Below are positions 33,221-42,773 of a stretch of DNA of 64,000 bases, piece after piece. Source of the DNA: Chitinophagaceae bacterium UBA4411 (GTDB lineage Bacteria > Bacteroidota > Bacteroidia > Chitinophagales > Chitinophagaceae). Within the stretch, counting starts at the first letter, position 1. The number at the start of each line of letters is the position of its first letter. The notes under the pieces are model-generated. The model was given only the letters and a program-made list of their open reading frames with translations, did no database searches and was not told the DNA's origin. Made by a program: the position numbers and the translations under genes. The stretch spans positions 310,001 to 374,000 of the forward strand of contig DGQP01000014.1 in assembly GCA_002400415.1 (NCBI GenBank), written 5' to 3'.

Positions 33221-35083
33221 TTATTTCAGCAATTCAAAGACAACACAATCTTTTGACGGTATCTCATAACCGGTGAATTCTTTGATTTCACCGGTTACCA
33301 CGTTTCTCATTTTTGTAAACCCGTTTGTTCTTTCTGCATAAACATCCCAATCCGGCTTCATAGGTTTGTTTGCGGTATTCATTACCACCATTACGGTCTG
33401 GCCCTTATCATACCGGAAGTAAATGTATAGCCCGTCCCGGGGAATGAATTGCATCAGCTTACCTGTTTTAATAGCTGAAGAGTTCTTCCTGAAATTAGCT
33501 AATGCCTTTACCAGATCATGGATTTCATTCTCTTTTGCGGTACGTCCTTCCGGGGTAAATTTATTTTCTTTGTCAGCCGGCCATCCTCCTTTAAAATCAA
33601 GCCGGACCCAGCCATCAGGGTTGGTAAAGCCTGTCATTCCTATCTCATCTCCATAATACAATTGGGGTACCCCGCGGAAGGTAAATAACCAGGATAGAGC
33701 AGTTTTATATTTAGCCATATCCTCGCCAATAACGGAGAAGAATCTTGGTAAATCGTGATTCCCCAGGAATATCACCTGCCGCATCGGGTTCTTGTACACG
33801 AAATCCTGCGCGGTGGTGGTATAAAGTTTATTTACACCTTCGGTCCAGCCAAAATTTTCATTCACGGCAGGCTGAATGCCGTAGAATAATGTTTGAAAAT
33901 CCGTAGTAGCCTGCAGGTTACTCTTAAATGGAATATTATAGTTGTTCTCGCAGAAATAACTTTGATTGGGCACACCGTGTACCCAGGTTTCGCCAAACAT
34001 AGTCAGTTTGGGATATTCATCCATTAGTGCCTTATTACAGCGGTTCATGAAATCAAGATCGTTGTAGATATACGTGTCGATACGCCAGCCATCCACGCCA
34101 AATTCCTCCACGCTCCAGATAGCATGCTGGATCATATAATTTGCTGCAAACGGGTTGGACTGGTTCATATCCGGCATCTGGGTGGTAAACCATCCGTCGG
34201 TCATTTGTTTCTGATCCCTTTCTGAATGATAAGGATCGAACATGACCTGGTCTTTATAATTGGTCTGTGTATAAGAGGGCCATTGATGCAGCCAGTCTTT
34301 CATCGGCGGGTCCTGCACGGTAAAATGATAAAGCCCGACATGATTATATACAGCATCCTGTATCAGCTTCATTCCTTTCTTATGCAATTCATCACTCAAT
34401 TTTTTATACATCGCAGCACCGCCAAAACGGGGATCGATCTTATAATGGTTCGTGAATGCATAGCCATGTTCTGTCCGGTTGGGCATATCATTCTCGATCA
34501 CCGGTGTCATCCAGACCGTGGTCACCCCGAGATCTTTTAAATAATCCAGCTTATTAATGACGCCCTGGAAATCGCCGCCATGACGGTCATAGATAGAATC
34601 TCTGTTCAGCGACTGGTCCCTCATTCCGGGTATCCTGTCATTTGAAGGATCACCATTGCTGAACCGGTCCGGCATCAGCAGGTAAACCAGGTCTTCTGCA
34701 AAAACGCCCTGTGCCCATGTTGTACCATTTCCCTTATTTCTTGCCTTCAGTTCATACTCTATCTTAAACGGGGACGAAGGAGGTCCAAAACTAAAGACCC
34801 GTTTACCCGGTTTTGCATTGGGCGCAATCACCAGGTCGAGAAATATATAGTTGGGATTCTCCGTCCGGTGAATCATTTTCAATGTTACACCCTCTGCCAG
34901 TTTCATACCCGCTGCTGGCATTTTATACATGGGAATACGGTTAGCCACATCTTTCTGGTACAGCATCAACTGCACTTTATTCCATTTCATTCCCACCCAC
35001 CAATGCGTGGGATACACTTCCTGTGCTATTAAAATATTCAGTAAAAAAACATTTACACAGAAAAGCACAACATACTTTTTCAT
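33221..35083 (-). CDS. SusA-like exported alpha-amylase / cyclomaltodextrinase (GH13)
   Basis: A 620-residue GH13 hydrolase with a signal peptide (to about LIAQ, residue 21). An N-terminal beta-sandwich of the neopullulanase/cyclomaltodextrinase type (22 to about 110) precedes the barrel, which carries DAVYNH (243-248). The catalytic triad is D336 (DGWRID), E365 (FGETW) and D444 (GNHDLPR). This matches the periplasmic SusA group that cuts maltodextrins to maltose and glucose. It starts 6 nt after the MFS gene stop, so the two are one operon: hydrolysis and sugar uptake. Confidence 0.9.
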   Translation of the reverse strand: MKKYVVLFCVNVFLLNILIAQEVYPTHWWVGMKWNKVQLMLYQKDVANRIPMYKMPAAGMKLAEGVTLKMIHRTENPNYIFLDLVIAPNAKPGKRVFSFGPPSSPFKIEYELKARNKGNGTTWAQGVFAEDLVYLLMPDRFSNGDPSNDRIPGMRDQSLNRDSIYDRHGGDFQGVINKLDYLKDLGVTTVWMTPVIENDMPNRTEHGYAFTNHYKIDPRFGGAAMYKKLSDELHKKGMKLIQDAVYNHVGLYHFTVQDPPMKDWLHQWPSYTQTNYKDQVMFDPYHSERDQKQMTDGWFTTQMPDMNQSNPFAANYMIQHAIWSVEEFGVDGWRIDTYIYNDLDFMNRCNKALMDEYPKLTMFGETWVHGVPNQSYFCENNYNIPFKSNLQATTDFQTLFYGIQPAVNENFGWTEGVNKLYTTTAQDFVYKNPMRQVIFLGNHDLPRFFSVIGEDMAKYKTALSWLFTFRGVPQLYYGDEIGMTGFTNPDGWVRLDFKGGWPADKENKFTPEGRTAKENEIHDLVKALANFRKNSSAIKTGKLMQFIPRDGLYIYFRYDKGQTVMVVMNTANKPMKPDWDVYAERTNGFTKMRNVVTGEIKEFTGYEIPSKDCVVFELLK

Positions 35084-35089
35084 ACTAAT

Positions 35090-36427
35090 TTATTTACTGA
35101 CCCTGGATTCTTTTACAATTAGTGCGCAAATAATTCCTGCAAGGCACAGTAATACACCACCGATCAGGACGGCTGCAAGCCTGTCATTATGCAGGTAATT
35201 CTCCATGATCTTACCAAAGAATAATGATGCAATGATTTCAGGCAATACAATGAAGAAATTGAATATCCCCATGTAAACACCCATTTTTTCCTGTGGCAAT
35301 ACACCTGCCAGCATAGAATAAGGCATTGAGAGTATAGATGCCCAGGCAACACCCACCATGCTCATGGATATATAGAGCATCCAGGGCTCCGAAATAAAAT
35401 TAACCGATATCAGCCCCAGGCCTCCCACCAGCAGGCAGGCTGTATGCGTGTATTTTTTTCCGAGCTTACTTACCCAGAACGGAATTGTAAACGAGAATGC
35501 GAATGTAACAAGGTTCAGGATAGCCGATGTATTATTGGCATGTTCTAATCCCTGTGTATAGACATTACTGTTCGTTTGAGAGTCGCCGCCAAAAATATCC
35601 GTGGCCACACCCGTGCTGTAGTAAAACCACATCAGGAATAAACCTGGCCAGGTAAGAAATTGAACTACCGCCAATCGTTTCATCTGATTAGGCATATTGC
35701 CAATAGCAGCAATAATTTCTTTTACTCCTCCCATAAAACCTCCGCTATGTTCTTTCCCGAGATTTTCTTTCCAGTTAGGATCAGAGGGTGGATATTCTCT
35801 GCTTCGTAATACGGTATACAAAACAGCACTGATAAAAACAAAAGCCCCGATATAAAAGGACCACATAATATTTTGTGGAATACCACCGGCGCCTTTATCA
35901 CGGGAAATACCGAACCATTGCACCAGCAAGCCCGGCAAAAAACCTGCTATAAATGAAGCAGCCCCGATAAACATGCTTTGCATAGCATAACCGAAGGACC
36001 GTTGCTTTTCATCGAGGTTGTCAGCTACAAATGCACGGAATGGTTCCATACTGATATTAATACAGGAATCGAGTATCCATAAAGTACCAGCCGCCATCCA
36101 TACAGCAGAAGAATTGGGCATAATAAATAATGCAAGGGAACTGAGAATAGCGCCAACTAAAAAGAATGGTCTTCTTCTTCCTAATCTGGGATGCCAGGTC
36201 CTGTCACTCAGATAGCCAATGATGGGTTGTACAACCAAACCTGTCATCGGGGCGGCTAACCACAGACCCGGAATGGCTTCCGGAGAAGCACCCAGGAATT
36301 CATAAATAGCACTCATATTACCCATTTGCAGGCTCCAGCCAAACTGGATACCGAAGAAACCAAAACACATATTCCAAACCTGCCAGAAAGTAAGTTTGGG
36401 TTTTACGCCTGTATAGACAGTAGACAT
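35090..36427 (-). CDS. MFS sugar transporter (SLC45/maltose-type)
   Basis: A 445-residue 12-helix permease starting at the ATG at 36425-36427 (MSTVYTGVKPKLTFWQVWNMCFG); 19 upstream codons are probably leader. The WLAAPMTGLVVQPIIGYLSD and TWHPRLGRRRPFF segments are typical of the SLC45-like and GPH branch that moves disaccharides with protons. Its position directly before the SusA-like amylase gene points to maltose as substrate (inference). glgC lies upstream, separated by a terminator. Confidence 0.85.
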   Translation of the reverse strand: MSTVYTGVKPKLTFWQVWNMCFGFFGIQFGWSLQMGNMSAIYEFLGASPEAIPGLWLAAPMTGLVVQPIIGYLSDRTWHPRLGRRRPFFLVGAILSSLALFIMPNSSAVWMAAGTLWILDSCINISMEPFRAFVADNLDEKQRSFGYAMQSMFIGAASFIAGFLPGLLVQWFGISRDKGAGGIPQNIMWSFYIGAFVFISAVLYTVLRSREYPPSDPNWKENLGKEHSGGFMGGVKEIIAAIGNMPNQMKRLAVVQFLTWPGLFLMWFYYSTGVATDIFGGDSQTNSNVYTQGLEHANNTSAILNLVTFAFSFTIPFWVSKLGKKYTHTACLLVGGLGLISVNFISEPWMLYISMSMVGVAWASILSMPYSMLAGVLPQEKMGVYMGIFNFFIVLPEIIASLFFGKIMENYLHNDRLAAVLIGGVLLCLAGIICALIVKESRVSK

Positions 36428-36498
36428 AGCAATCGTTTTAGCAATTAGAAGAGGAAAGTTAAGAATAATATGTAAAAAGTACACATTTTATCCATCGT

Positions 36499-36527
36499 AA
36501 AAAAAAGGAAACCTTCCGGCTTCCTTT
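36499..36527 (-). terminator. Terminator of glgA-glgC
   Basis: On the minus strand AAAGGAAGCC and GGTTTCCTTT pair (one G-U) around GGAA, followed by a run of T. It lies about 10 nt past the glgC stop, so the transporter-amylase genes downstream need read-through or their own promoter. Confidence 0.8.
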
Positions 36528-36537
36528 AACTAATTTC

Positions 36538-37830
36538 TCAGATTACAAATCCGTTTGGTATAACGGCTCCTTTCTTGACGACTACAATCCCGTCTTTTAC
36601 AGTATAGAGCGGATGATCGGTATTTCCCAGGTGGGAACCTCCGTTGATGCGGACATCATTTCCTATCCGGACATTTTTATCCAATATGGCATTCTTAATA
36701 TAGCACCTGTCACCTACACCCAGCAAGGGTATTCCCTGTTCAGTATCAGAAGCAATGTCTGTCAGCGTCTCATAAAAGTCACTACCCATAATATAGGTAC
36801 TGACAATTGTACTGCCATGCCCTACCCGGCTGCGGATGCCTATTACAGAATGCTCAATTCTTGATGCATTGATAATGGAGCCTTCGGCTATCAATGTTTT
36901 TTCAAGAGTGGTGCCGCTGATCTTGGCCGGTGGCAGCATCCTGGGTCTTGTATAGATGGTCCTGTCATTATCGAACATATTGAAATCAGGAATATCTTTT
37001 GTCAGATCCAGGTTGGCCTCAAAGAAGGAATAAATATTACCGATATCTGTCCAGTAACCGGTGTATTGATAGCTGGCCACTTTATATTTTTCTATAGAGT
37101 GAGGAATGATTTCCTTTCCGAAATCAGTGGCATCTTTAAACTCATGCTGCAGCATATCAAACAACAGTTTCCTGTTGAAAATATAAATACCCATTGAGGC
37201 CAGGTAGATTCTTCCCGCAGCCTGCATTTCAGAGCCAGTATCACTTACCCAATCGTCCAGCACTTCTTTCTTTGGCTTTTCAATAAATGAAGTGATCAGT
37301 CCTTTATCCGATTTCAGGATACCAAACTCGGGTGCCTCCCTGGAAGCCACAGGGATAGTGGCAACAGAAATATCAGCTCCCAGTTCTTTATGATTTTCCA
37401 GCATCTCTGCAAAGTCCATCTGGTATAGCTGGTCGCCGGATAATATCAATACATAATCACTTTCGAAAGGTTCGATGTGCCGGAGGCCCTGTCTGACTGC
37501 ATCAGCAGTTCCCTGGTACCAGGTCGGGTTGTCCGGCGTCTGTTCAGCAGCAAGAATATCAACAAAGGCTTTACTGAAAGCACTGAAGTGGTAGGTGTTC
37601 TTGATATGCCTGTTGAGTGAAGCAGAGTTGAATTGCGTAAGCACAAACATCCTTCCAATACCATTATTCAGGCAATTGGAGATAGGAATGTCCACTAAAC
37701 GGTATTTACCTGCAATAGGTACGGCTGGTTTGGAACGGCTCGATGTTAAAGGTGATAAACGGGTTCCGGCACCGCCTCCTAAGATAACTGATAAGATTTC
37801 TTTGGTGTGAGTGATGGTTCTGATTGCCAT
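36538..37830 (-). CDS. glgC: Glucose-1-phosphate adenylyltransferase
   Basis: A 430-residue ADP-glucose pyrophosphorylase. The N-terminal nucleotidyltransferase domain shows LGGGAGTRLSPLTSSRSKPAVPIAG (about 17-41) and WYQGTADAVRQGL. ADP-glucose binding (FIEKPK) and a C-terminal left-handed beta-helix (IRSRVGHGSTIVSTY, NAILDKNVRIGNDVRI) follow. It makes ADP-glucose, the glycogen precursor and the usual control point of the pathway. It follows glgA by 12 nt. Confidence 0.96.
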   Translation of the reverse strand: MAIRTITHTKEILSVILGGGAGTRLSPLTSSRSKPAVPIAGKYRLVDIPISNCLNNGIGRMFVLTQFNSASLNRHIKNTYHFSAFSKAFVDILAAEQTPDNPTWYQGTADAVRQGLRHIEPFESDYVLILSGDQLYQMDFAEMLENHKELGADISVATIPVASREAPEFGILKSDKGLITSFIEKPKKEVLDDWVSDTGSEMQAAGRIYLASMGIYIFNRKLLFDMLQHEFKDATDFGKEIIPHSIEKYKVASYQYTGYWTDIGNIYSFFEANLDLTKDIPDFNMFDNDRTIYTRPRMLPPAKISGTTLEKTLIAEGSIINASRIEHSVIGIRSRVGHGSTIVSTYIMGSDFYETLTDIASDTEQGIPLLGVGDRCYIKNAILDKNVRIGNDVRINGGSHLGNTDHPLYTVKDGIVVVKKGAVIPNGFVI

Positions 37831-37842
37831 GGCAAGTGTAGT

Positions 37843-39261
37843 TTATTTCAATGACTGATATAGATTAATATATTGTTGTGCTGCTCCGTCCCATGAATGA
37901 TCGATCGTCATCATATGAGTTCGCATCCAGGAGTAAAGGTCGGGCTTATTATTGTAAAGATCGATAGCTCTTCCTACTGAATAGGTAATATCCCAGACAC
38001 TGGCTTCATTAAACCGTATGCCGAAACCCTGCCAGTCTCCGAAATCAGTAATGGTATCCTTCAATCCGCCTACCGTTCTCACCATGGGCACCGTACCATA
38101 GCGTAAAGCATACATCTGGTTCAGGCCACAAGGCTCTACCCGGCTTGGCATTAACAAAAAGTCAGAACCGGCATACATCAGGTGGCTCAGTTGTTCATTG
38201 TATCCAATATAAGAATTGTAATAGCCTTTGAACTGGTGTCTCATCTGGTCAAGCCTGTCTTCCAGTTCGGGGTCTCCTGATCCCAGTATCAGGAAATTAG
38301 CATGCCCATGATGCTGGTAGATTGACTGGCTGATGGCTTCAGGCAACAGATCAGCGGCTTTCTCACCCACTAACCTCCCGATAAAAGTGATCAGGGGTTT
38401 ATCGGGGTCAAGACCAAACTGTCCGGCCAGTTCTTTCTTATTTTTCAATTTCCCTTTCTCCACTAATTCCTTATCGTAATTTTTAACAATCATGCTATCC
38501 GTTTCCGGGTTCCAGACCTGTGTATCGATTCCATTTAAGATACCCAGGCTTTTACCCCTTTCATATTCAAAAAGGTTTTCAAGCCCGTTGGCGGCATATC
38601 GCATTTCCTCGAGATAACTGTTACTAACTGTTGTTACTTTCCAGGCGCATTTTACGGCTGATGCCAGCGGGTTGATCATATTATTCCAGTCCAGCATACC
38701 CCATTTATAGGAATCATATGCGGGCAGGTAGTAATATTTATCCCAGTTGATCCAGCCCTGGTACTGTGCATTATGAATGGTAAATACGGTGGGAATATCA
38801 GCCAGTTTTCCAAACGCAAAGCAATACTTTACCATGAAGGGGATAAAACCGGTATGATGGTCATGGCAATGAATTACACCGGGTTTGTGTGTCCAGCGGG
38901 TGATCCAGTCGCAAACAGCGATCTGGAAAGCCATGAACCGTTCCGTGTCATCATCATAGCCATAGATCTTTTCCCTGTCCAGCAGCCCATTTATGTCCAC
39001 CAGATAAAGGTCAAAACCGAGTTTATTCGTTTTTTCTTTAATAACGCTGTAATGAAAAAAATGCGAGCCCATTTGCTGCCCGCCTTCATGCACCAGTTCC
39101 CATTCATTTGTATAGAGGAATTTAGTTCGGTACATCGGCATCACCACTTTGGCTATATGTCCGAGTTCAGCCTGGTATTTGGGCAAAGCCCCCACCACAT
39201 CACCCAAACCACCCGCTTTTGCCACCGGGTAACATTCTGCTGCTACATGTACAATCTCCAT
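37843..39261 (-). CDS. glgA: Glycogen synthase (GT5)
   Basis: A 472-residue GT5 synthase, which extends alpha-1,4-glucan from ADP-glucose. The ADP-glucose-binding K15 lies in the KAGGL variant of the family KxGGL motif (EC YPVAKAGGLGDVVGALP). The C-terminal GT-B half contains VGEKAADLLPEA and SRVEPCGLNQMYALRYGTVP (the E-x7-E region). It leads the glgA-glgC operon and is divergent from the FucP-like transporter gene across 220 nt. Confidence 0.95.
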   Translation of the reverse strand: MEIVHVAAECYPVAKAGGLGDVVGALPKYQAELGHIAKVVMPMYRTKFLYTNEWELVHEGGQQMGSHFFHYSVIKEKTNKLGFDLYLVDINGLLDREKIYGYDDDTERFMAFQIAVCDWITRWTHKPGVIHCHDHHTGFIPFMVKYCFAFGKLADIPTVFTIHNAQYQGWINWDKYYYLPAYDSYKWGMLDWNNMINPLASAVKCAWKVTTVSNSYLEEMRYAANGLENLFEYERGKSLGILNGIDTQVWNPETDSMIVKNYDKELVEKGKLKNKKELAGQFGLDPDKPLITFIGRLVGEKAADLLPEAISQSIYQHHGHANFLILGSGDPELEDRLDQMRHQFKGYYNSYIGYNEQLSHLMYAGSDFLLMPSRVEPCGLNQMYALRYGTVPMVRTVGGLKDTITDFGDWQGFGIRFNEASVWDITYSVGRAIDLYNNKPDLYSWMRTHMMTIDHSWDGAAQQYINLYQSLK

Positions 39262-39481
39262 TATAAAGGATTAAAACAAGTTGGATTGAAATTAAGGGGT
39301 TTTTTTGATTGGCAATATGAGATATATAAAAAAAATGAAAGAATAATCTGGTTTTTGCAAATACCCCTAAACCCCTGCCCTCTTTTTTTATACATGCTGT
39401 TAACAAAAGAAACGGTAGTCTTTCACCGGCAATGAAAAATGTTATACTTTGGGCCACATTTATTAAAACAACCCGATTGCC

Positions 39482-41089
39482 ATGAGCCAATCTAAACAAA
39501 CAACCAACTACGGAGCACTAGGCACCCTTGTAACTGTTTTCTTTTTCTGGGGTTTCATTGCTGCTTCCAACAGTATTTTCATCCCTTTTTGTAAATCACA
39601 TTTTGCTCTGAGCCAGTTTGAATCACAATTGGTGGGTTCGGCATTTTATATTGCCTATTTTATAGGGTCACTGATTCTGTTTATTGTATCCAACGTTCTT
39701 GGCTATGATATCCTGAATAAAATCGGGTATAAAAAAGGAATCATCTATGGCTTGCTGATCTCTGTTGCCGGAGCCTTGCTCATGCTTCCATCTGCTAATG
39801 CCAATTCGTACCCCGCCCTGCTGGCTTCATTATTCATTATTGCGCTTGGCTTCTCACTGCAGCAAACAGCTGCCCAACCATTTGCTATCGCCCTGGGTGA
39901 CCCGGCTACCGGCTCTCACCGTTTGAACCTTGGCGGCGGCGTTAATTCTTTAGGTACTACCCTGGGGCCGATCATCGTCAGCTTTTTCCTGTTTGGTTCT
40001 GTAGGCGGATCAGATACAGAAGTAACAGTTACCAACATCAATACACTTTATCTTATAGTAGCAGGAGTTTTCCTTGCAGTGGCATTATTCTTTATGTTCT
40101 CTAAACTGCCTTCTGGAAAGAATGATGAAAAGTTTGAGAAAGGCAATAAAGCAGCCGGGTCTCTGATGCTGATGACCGGTGTTATCATTGCCGTTATTGT
40201 AGCTGCACAGCTTGCGGATATTCCCAAACTTCCGTTACTGCTTATAATCATTGCCGCAGTGATTGGTATTTTATTCTACTCAAACGGAGTTGCACAAAAA
40301 AATGGTGAGGGATGGGGCGCTATGAAATATCCTCAGCTGATCTATGGTATGCTGGGCATTTTTGTATACGTGGGGGTGGAAGTAACCATTGATAATAATT
40401 TTGGTGCATTACTTAAAACACCCGGCTACCTGACAGATGCCGGTCTGAATGAAAGTGAAATTTCTAAATATATATCTCTGTACTGGGGAAGCCTGATGAT
40501 CGGGAGATGGACGGGTGCGGTAAGTGTCTTTAACTTACAAGGTGCTGCGAAAGTGATTGCAAGGATCGTTGTTCCTTTTATTGCTTTTGGAGTTGTATTA
40601 TATGTTAACCATCTTCATGGCAGTGATATTACTGATCTTTGGGGCTATGCCGGATGTGTGGCAATAGCTATTGCAGCTTTCTTCTATGGCCAGGAAAAAC
40701 CAGTCAAAACCCTTGTAATAGTATCTGTACTGGCCGCGACTTCTATGCTTATCGGCACTTTCACTAATGGTATTGTTTCAGTCTATGCCTTAATGGCCGG
40801 TGGGTTATTTTGTTCTGTAATGTGGCCCTGCATCTTTGCCCTTGGTCTTGGCGGATTAGGAAAATATACAGGACAGGGGTCTGCTTTCCTTATTATGATG
40901 ATTCTGGGCGGGGCCATAATTCCGCCAACACAGGGATCAATTGGTGACATCAGCTCAATCGGTATCCATACTTCTTATTCCGTTGCAGCTGTGTGCTTCC
41001 TTTTCCTTGCCTTCTTAGCATTGAAAATGAAAAGCGTCCTTCACAAACAAGGGCTTGATTTTGATGAACAAATTGCCGGCGGGCATTAA
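39482..41089 (+). CDS. FucP/GluP-family sugar MFS transporter
   Basis: A 535-residue permease. FFFWGFIAASNSIFIPF near the N-terminus and SLQQTAAQPFAIALG in TM4-5 are typical of the glucose/galactose/fucose H+ symporters (FHS family). A large loop region around 205-265 makes it longer than FucP. The C-terminal half holds GSLMIGRWTGAVSVF and VMWPCIFALGLGGLGKYTGQGSAFL. The ROK glucokinase gene follows 23 nt later, so hexose uptake with phosphorylation is likely. Confidence 0.9.
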   Translation: MSQSKQTTNYGALGTLVTVFFFWGFIAASNSIFIPFCKSHFALSQFESQLVGSAFYIAYFIGSLILFIVSNVLGYDILNKIGYKKGIIYGLLISVAGALLMLPSANANSYPALLASLFIIALGFSLQQTAAQPFAIALGDPATGSHRLNLGGGVNSLGTTLGPIIVSFFLFGSVGGSDTEVTVTNINTLYLIVAGVFLAVALFFMFSKLPSGKNDEKFEKGNKAAGSLMLMTGVIIAVIVAAQLADIPKLPLLLIIIAAVIGILFYSNGVAQKNGEGWGAMKYPQLIYGMLGIFVYVGVEVTIDNNFGALLKTPGYLTDAGLNESEISKYISLYWGSLMIGRWTGAVSVFNLQGAAKVIARIVVPFIAFGVVLYVNHLHGSDITDLWGYAGCVAIAIAAFFYGQEKPVKTLVIVSVLAATSMLIGTFTNGIVSVYALMAGGLFCSVMWPCIFALGLGGLGKYTGQGSAFLIMMILGGAIIPPTQGSIGDISSIGIHTSYSVAAVCFLFLAFLALKMKSVLHKQGLDFDEQIAGGH

Positions 41090-41112
41090 TTGTAATACAA
41101 AAAGTAATTTTT

Positions 41113-42078
41113 ATGGCAGCAGACTATGCGATAGGCATTGATATCGGCGGTACCAACACCAAATTTGGTGTGGTGGATCGTCATGGTAACATACTTGACC
41201 AGGACCGGGTATTGACTAACGAGCATGAAACGGTGCAGGAGTTCATTGATGACCTGCATACCAAGCTTTCACCCATGATTGAGAAAGTAGGCGGTCCGTC
41301 TGAATTTACCGGCATTGGCATCGGCGCTCCCAATGGAAACTATTATACCGGCAATATTGAATATGCGGCTAACCTGAAATGGAGGGGCATTATTCCCCTG
41401 GCCAAAATGGTATCTGAGAAATTTGGTTTGCGGGTAAAGCTGACCAATGATGCAAACGCAGCAGCTGTTGGCGAAATGATGTATGGCTGTGCCAAAGGCA
41501 TGAAACATTTTATCACCATTACTTTAGGAACAGGTGTGGGCAGCGGGATTGTCATTGATGGAAAAATCGTATTAGGCCACGATGGTTTTGCAGGTGAACT
41601 GGGACATACCGTTATCCGCCACGGGGGAAGGTTACATAAAGGCACCGGGTTAAAGGGTAGCCTCGAATCCTATGCTTCTGCAACAGGAGTAAGAGAAACG
41701 GCGCTGGAATTACTGGCACAAAACCCGGGCACAGAAAGCCTGCTGAGAGGCTATACCATCAATGACCTTATTACCAGCCAGACCGTGTACGAATGTGCTA
41801 TCAAGGGCGATAAGATTGCTAATGAGATATTTGAATTTACAGGAGAAATACTGGGCGAGGCGCTTGCCAATTTTGTAATGTTCTCGTCACCGGAAGCAAT
41901 TATCTTATTCGGTGGCCTGACCAAAGCCGGCGACCTGCTCATGAACCCAACCCGGCAGGCTATGGAAGACAACCTGATACAGGTATTCAAGAACAAGGTA
42001 AAACTGATGTTCAGCGAACTGAAGGAAGCCGATGCAGCCATTCTTGGCGCCAGTGCATTGGTCTGGGATAATGATTAA
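41113..42078 (+). CDS. ROK-family sugar kinase, probable glucokinase
   Basis: A 321-residue ROK kinase. The ATP-binding loop is IGIDIGGTNTKFGVV (about 7-21); N113 and D114 of LTNDANAAAVGEM include the catalytic Asp; TLGTGVGSGIVIDG and GFAGELGHTVI (159-169) follow. H165, normally the first zinc ligand, is present, but the CxCGxxGCxE motif is replaced: the three Cys positions read K176, T178 and S183. It probably phosphorylates glucose for the adjacent transporter. Zinc binding is unlikely. Confidence 0.9.
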   Translation: MAADYAIGIDIGGTNTKFGVVDRHGNILDQDRVLTNEHETVQEFIDDLHTKLSPMIEKVGGPSEFTGIGIGAPNGNYYTGNIEYAANLKWRGIIPLAKMVSEKFGLRVKLTNDANAAAVGEMMYGCAKGMKHFITITLGTGVGSGIVIDGKIVLGHDGFAGELGHTVIRHGGRLHKGTGLKGSLESYASATGVRETALELLAQNPGTESLLRGYTINDLITSQTVYECAIKGDKIANEIFEFTGEILGEALANFVMFSSPEAIILFGGLTKAGDLLMNPTRQAMEDNLIQVFKNKVKLMFSELKEADAAILGASALVWDND

Positions 42079-42103
42079 ATCAACTGATTACCGAGGCAAA
42101 TAC

Positions 42104-42138
42104 AAAGCCCGGGTTTGTACAGTACAAACCCGGGCTTT
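42104..42138. terminator. Bidirectional terminator, 17-bp arms
   Basis: AAAGCCCGGGTTTGTAC (42104-42120) and its exact complement (42122-42138) flank one A; T-rich ends follow on both strands. It lies between the convergent ROK kinase gene and the DUF4382 gene. Confidence 0.85.
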
Positions 42139-42163
42139 TATAGTTACAATGAAATTTTCTTTT

Positions 42164-42685
42164 TTATTTTATTTTCAGCACTGGTTTCAGTTGAAAATCT
42201 CCTGTTCCCAATTGATGGATCGATAAAGCTGCATCAAAATCAATAAGCAGTGAATCAAGGGTGCCGTTTAATTGTTTATTCACTTTAATTTTCAGCCCGG
42301 ATTCTGAACCACTGGGAATCGTCAGCGGGTAAGTCATACCGGCCACTTTAATTGAGTTATTTGAGCCCAATACAAACCGTATTTCTTTTACTACATTAGA
42401 AGGTATGGTACCTGAAGCCAGTAATGTATCAACCCCATTCTGGAGGCCCAGCAGATTGTAAATACCTGTATGCGTGTCCAGGTTCGCCCAGCCGGTGGCA
42501 GAATCTTCCCTGAATTTAACCCTCACCTGCTGAATATCCACATTTACTTCCTCTGCATTAACAGGATTATCTGTCAGCCGGATCTTAACTGTTGTACTTT
42601 CAGCTGCTTTATCTTTTGAGCAGGCCACCAGCACAATAACCGCTGCCGTGATGACAAAAAACAAGGGCGCCAGTATTTTTTTCAT
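42164..42685 (-). CDS. DUF4382-family lipoprotein (short form)
   Basis: A 173-residue lipoprotein starting at the ATG at 42683-42685, signal MKKILAPLFFVITAAVIVLVAC with lipid C22. The body (KIRLTDNPVNAEEVNVDIQQV, GIYNLLGLQNGVDTLLASG, IRFVLGSNNSIKV) is DUF4382, a beta-sandwich family of unknown function. It is paralogous to 61977-62903 but lacks the Asp-rich insertion and the C-terminal extra domain. A shared terminator separates it from the ROK gene. Confidence 0.8.
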   Translation of the reverse strand: MKKILAPLFFVITAAVIVLVACSKDKAAESTTVKIRLTDNPVNAEEVNVDIQQVRVKFREDSATGWANLDTHTGIYNLLGLQNGVDTLLASGTIPSNVVKEIRFVLGSNNSIKVAGMTYPLTIPSGSESGLKIKVNKQLNGTLDSLLIDFDAALSIHQLGTGDFQLKPVLKIK

Positions 42686-42773
42686 ATTTAAAATTTTCAG
42701 ACAAATCACATAAAATCATGCCAGGTAGTTAAGAACCATGTAATGAACTGGTCATTTTATCCACAGTAATCCA

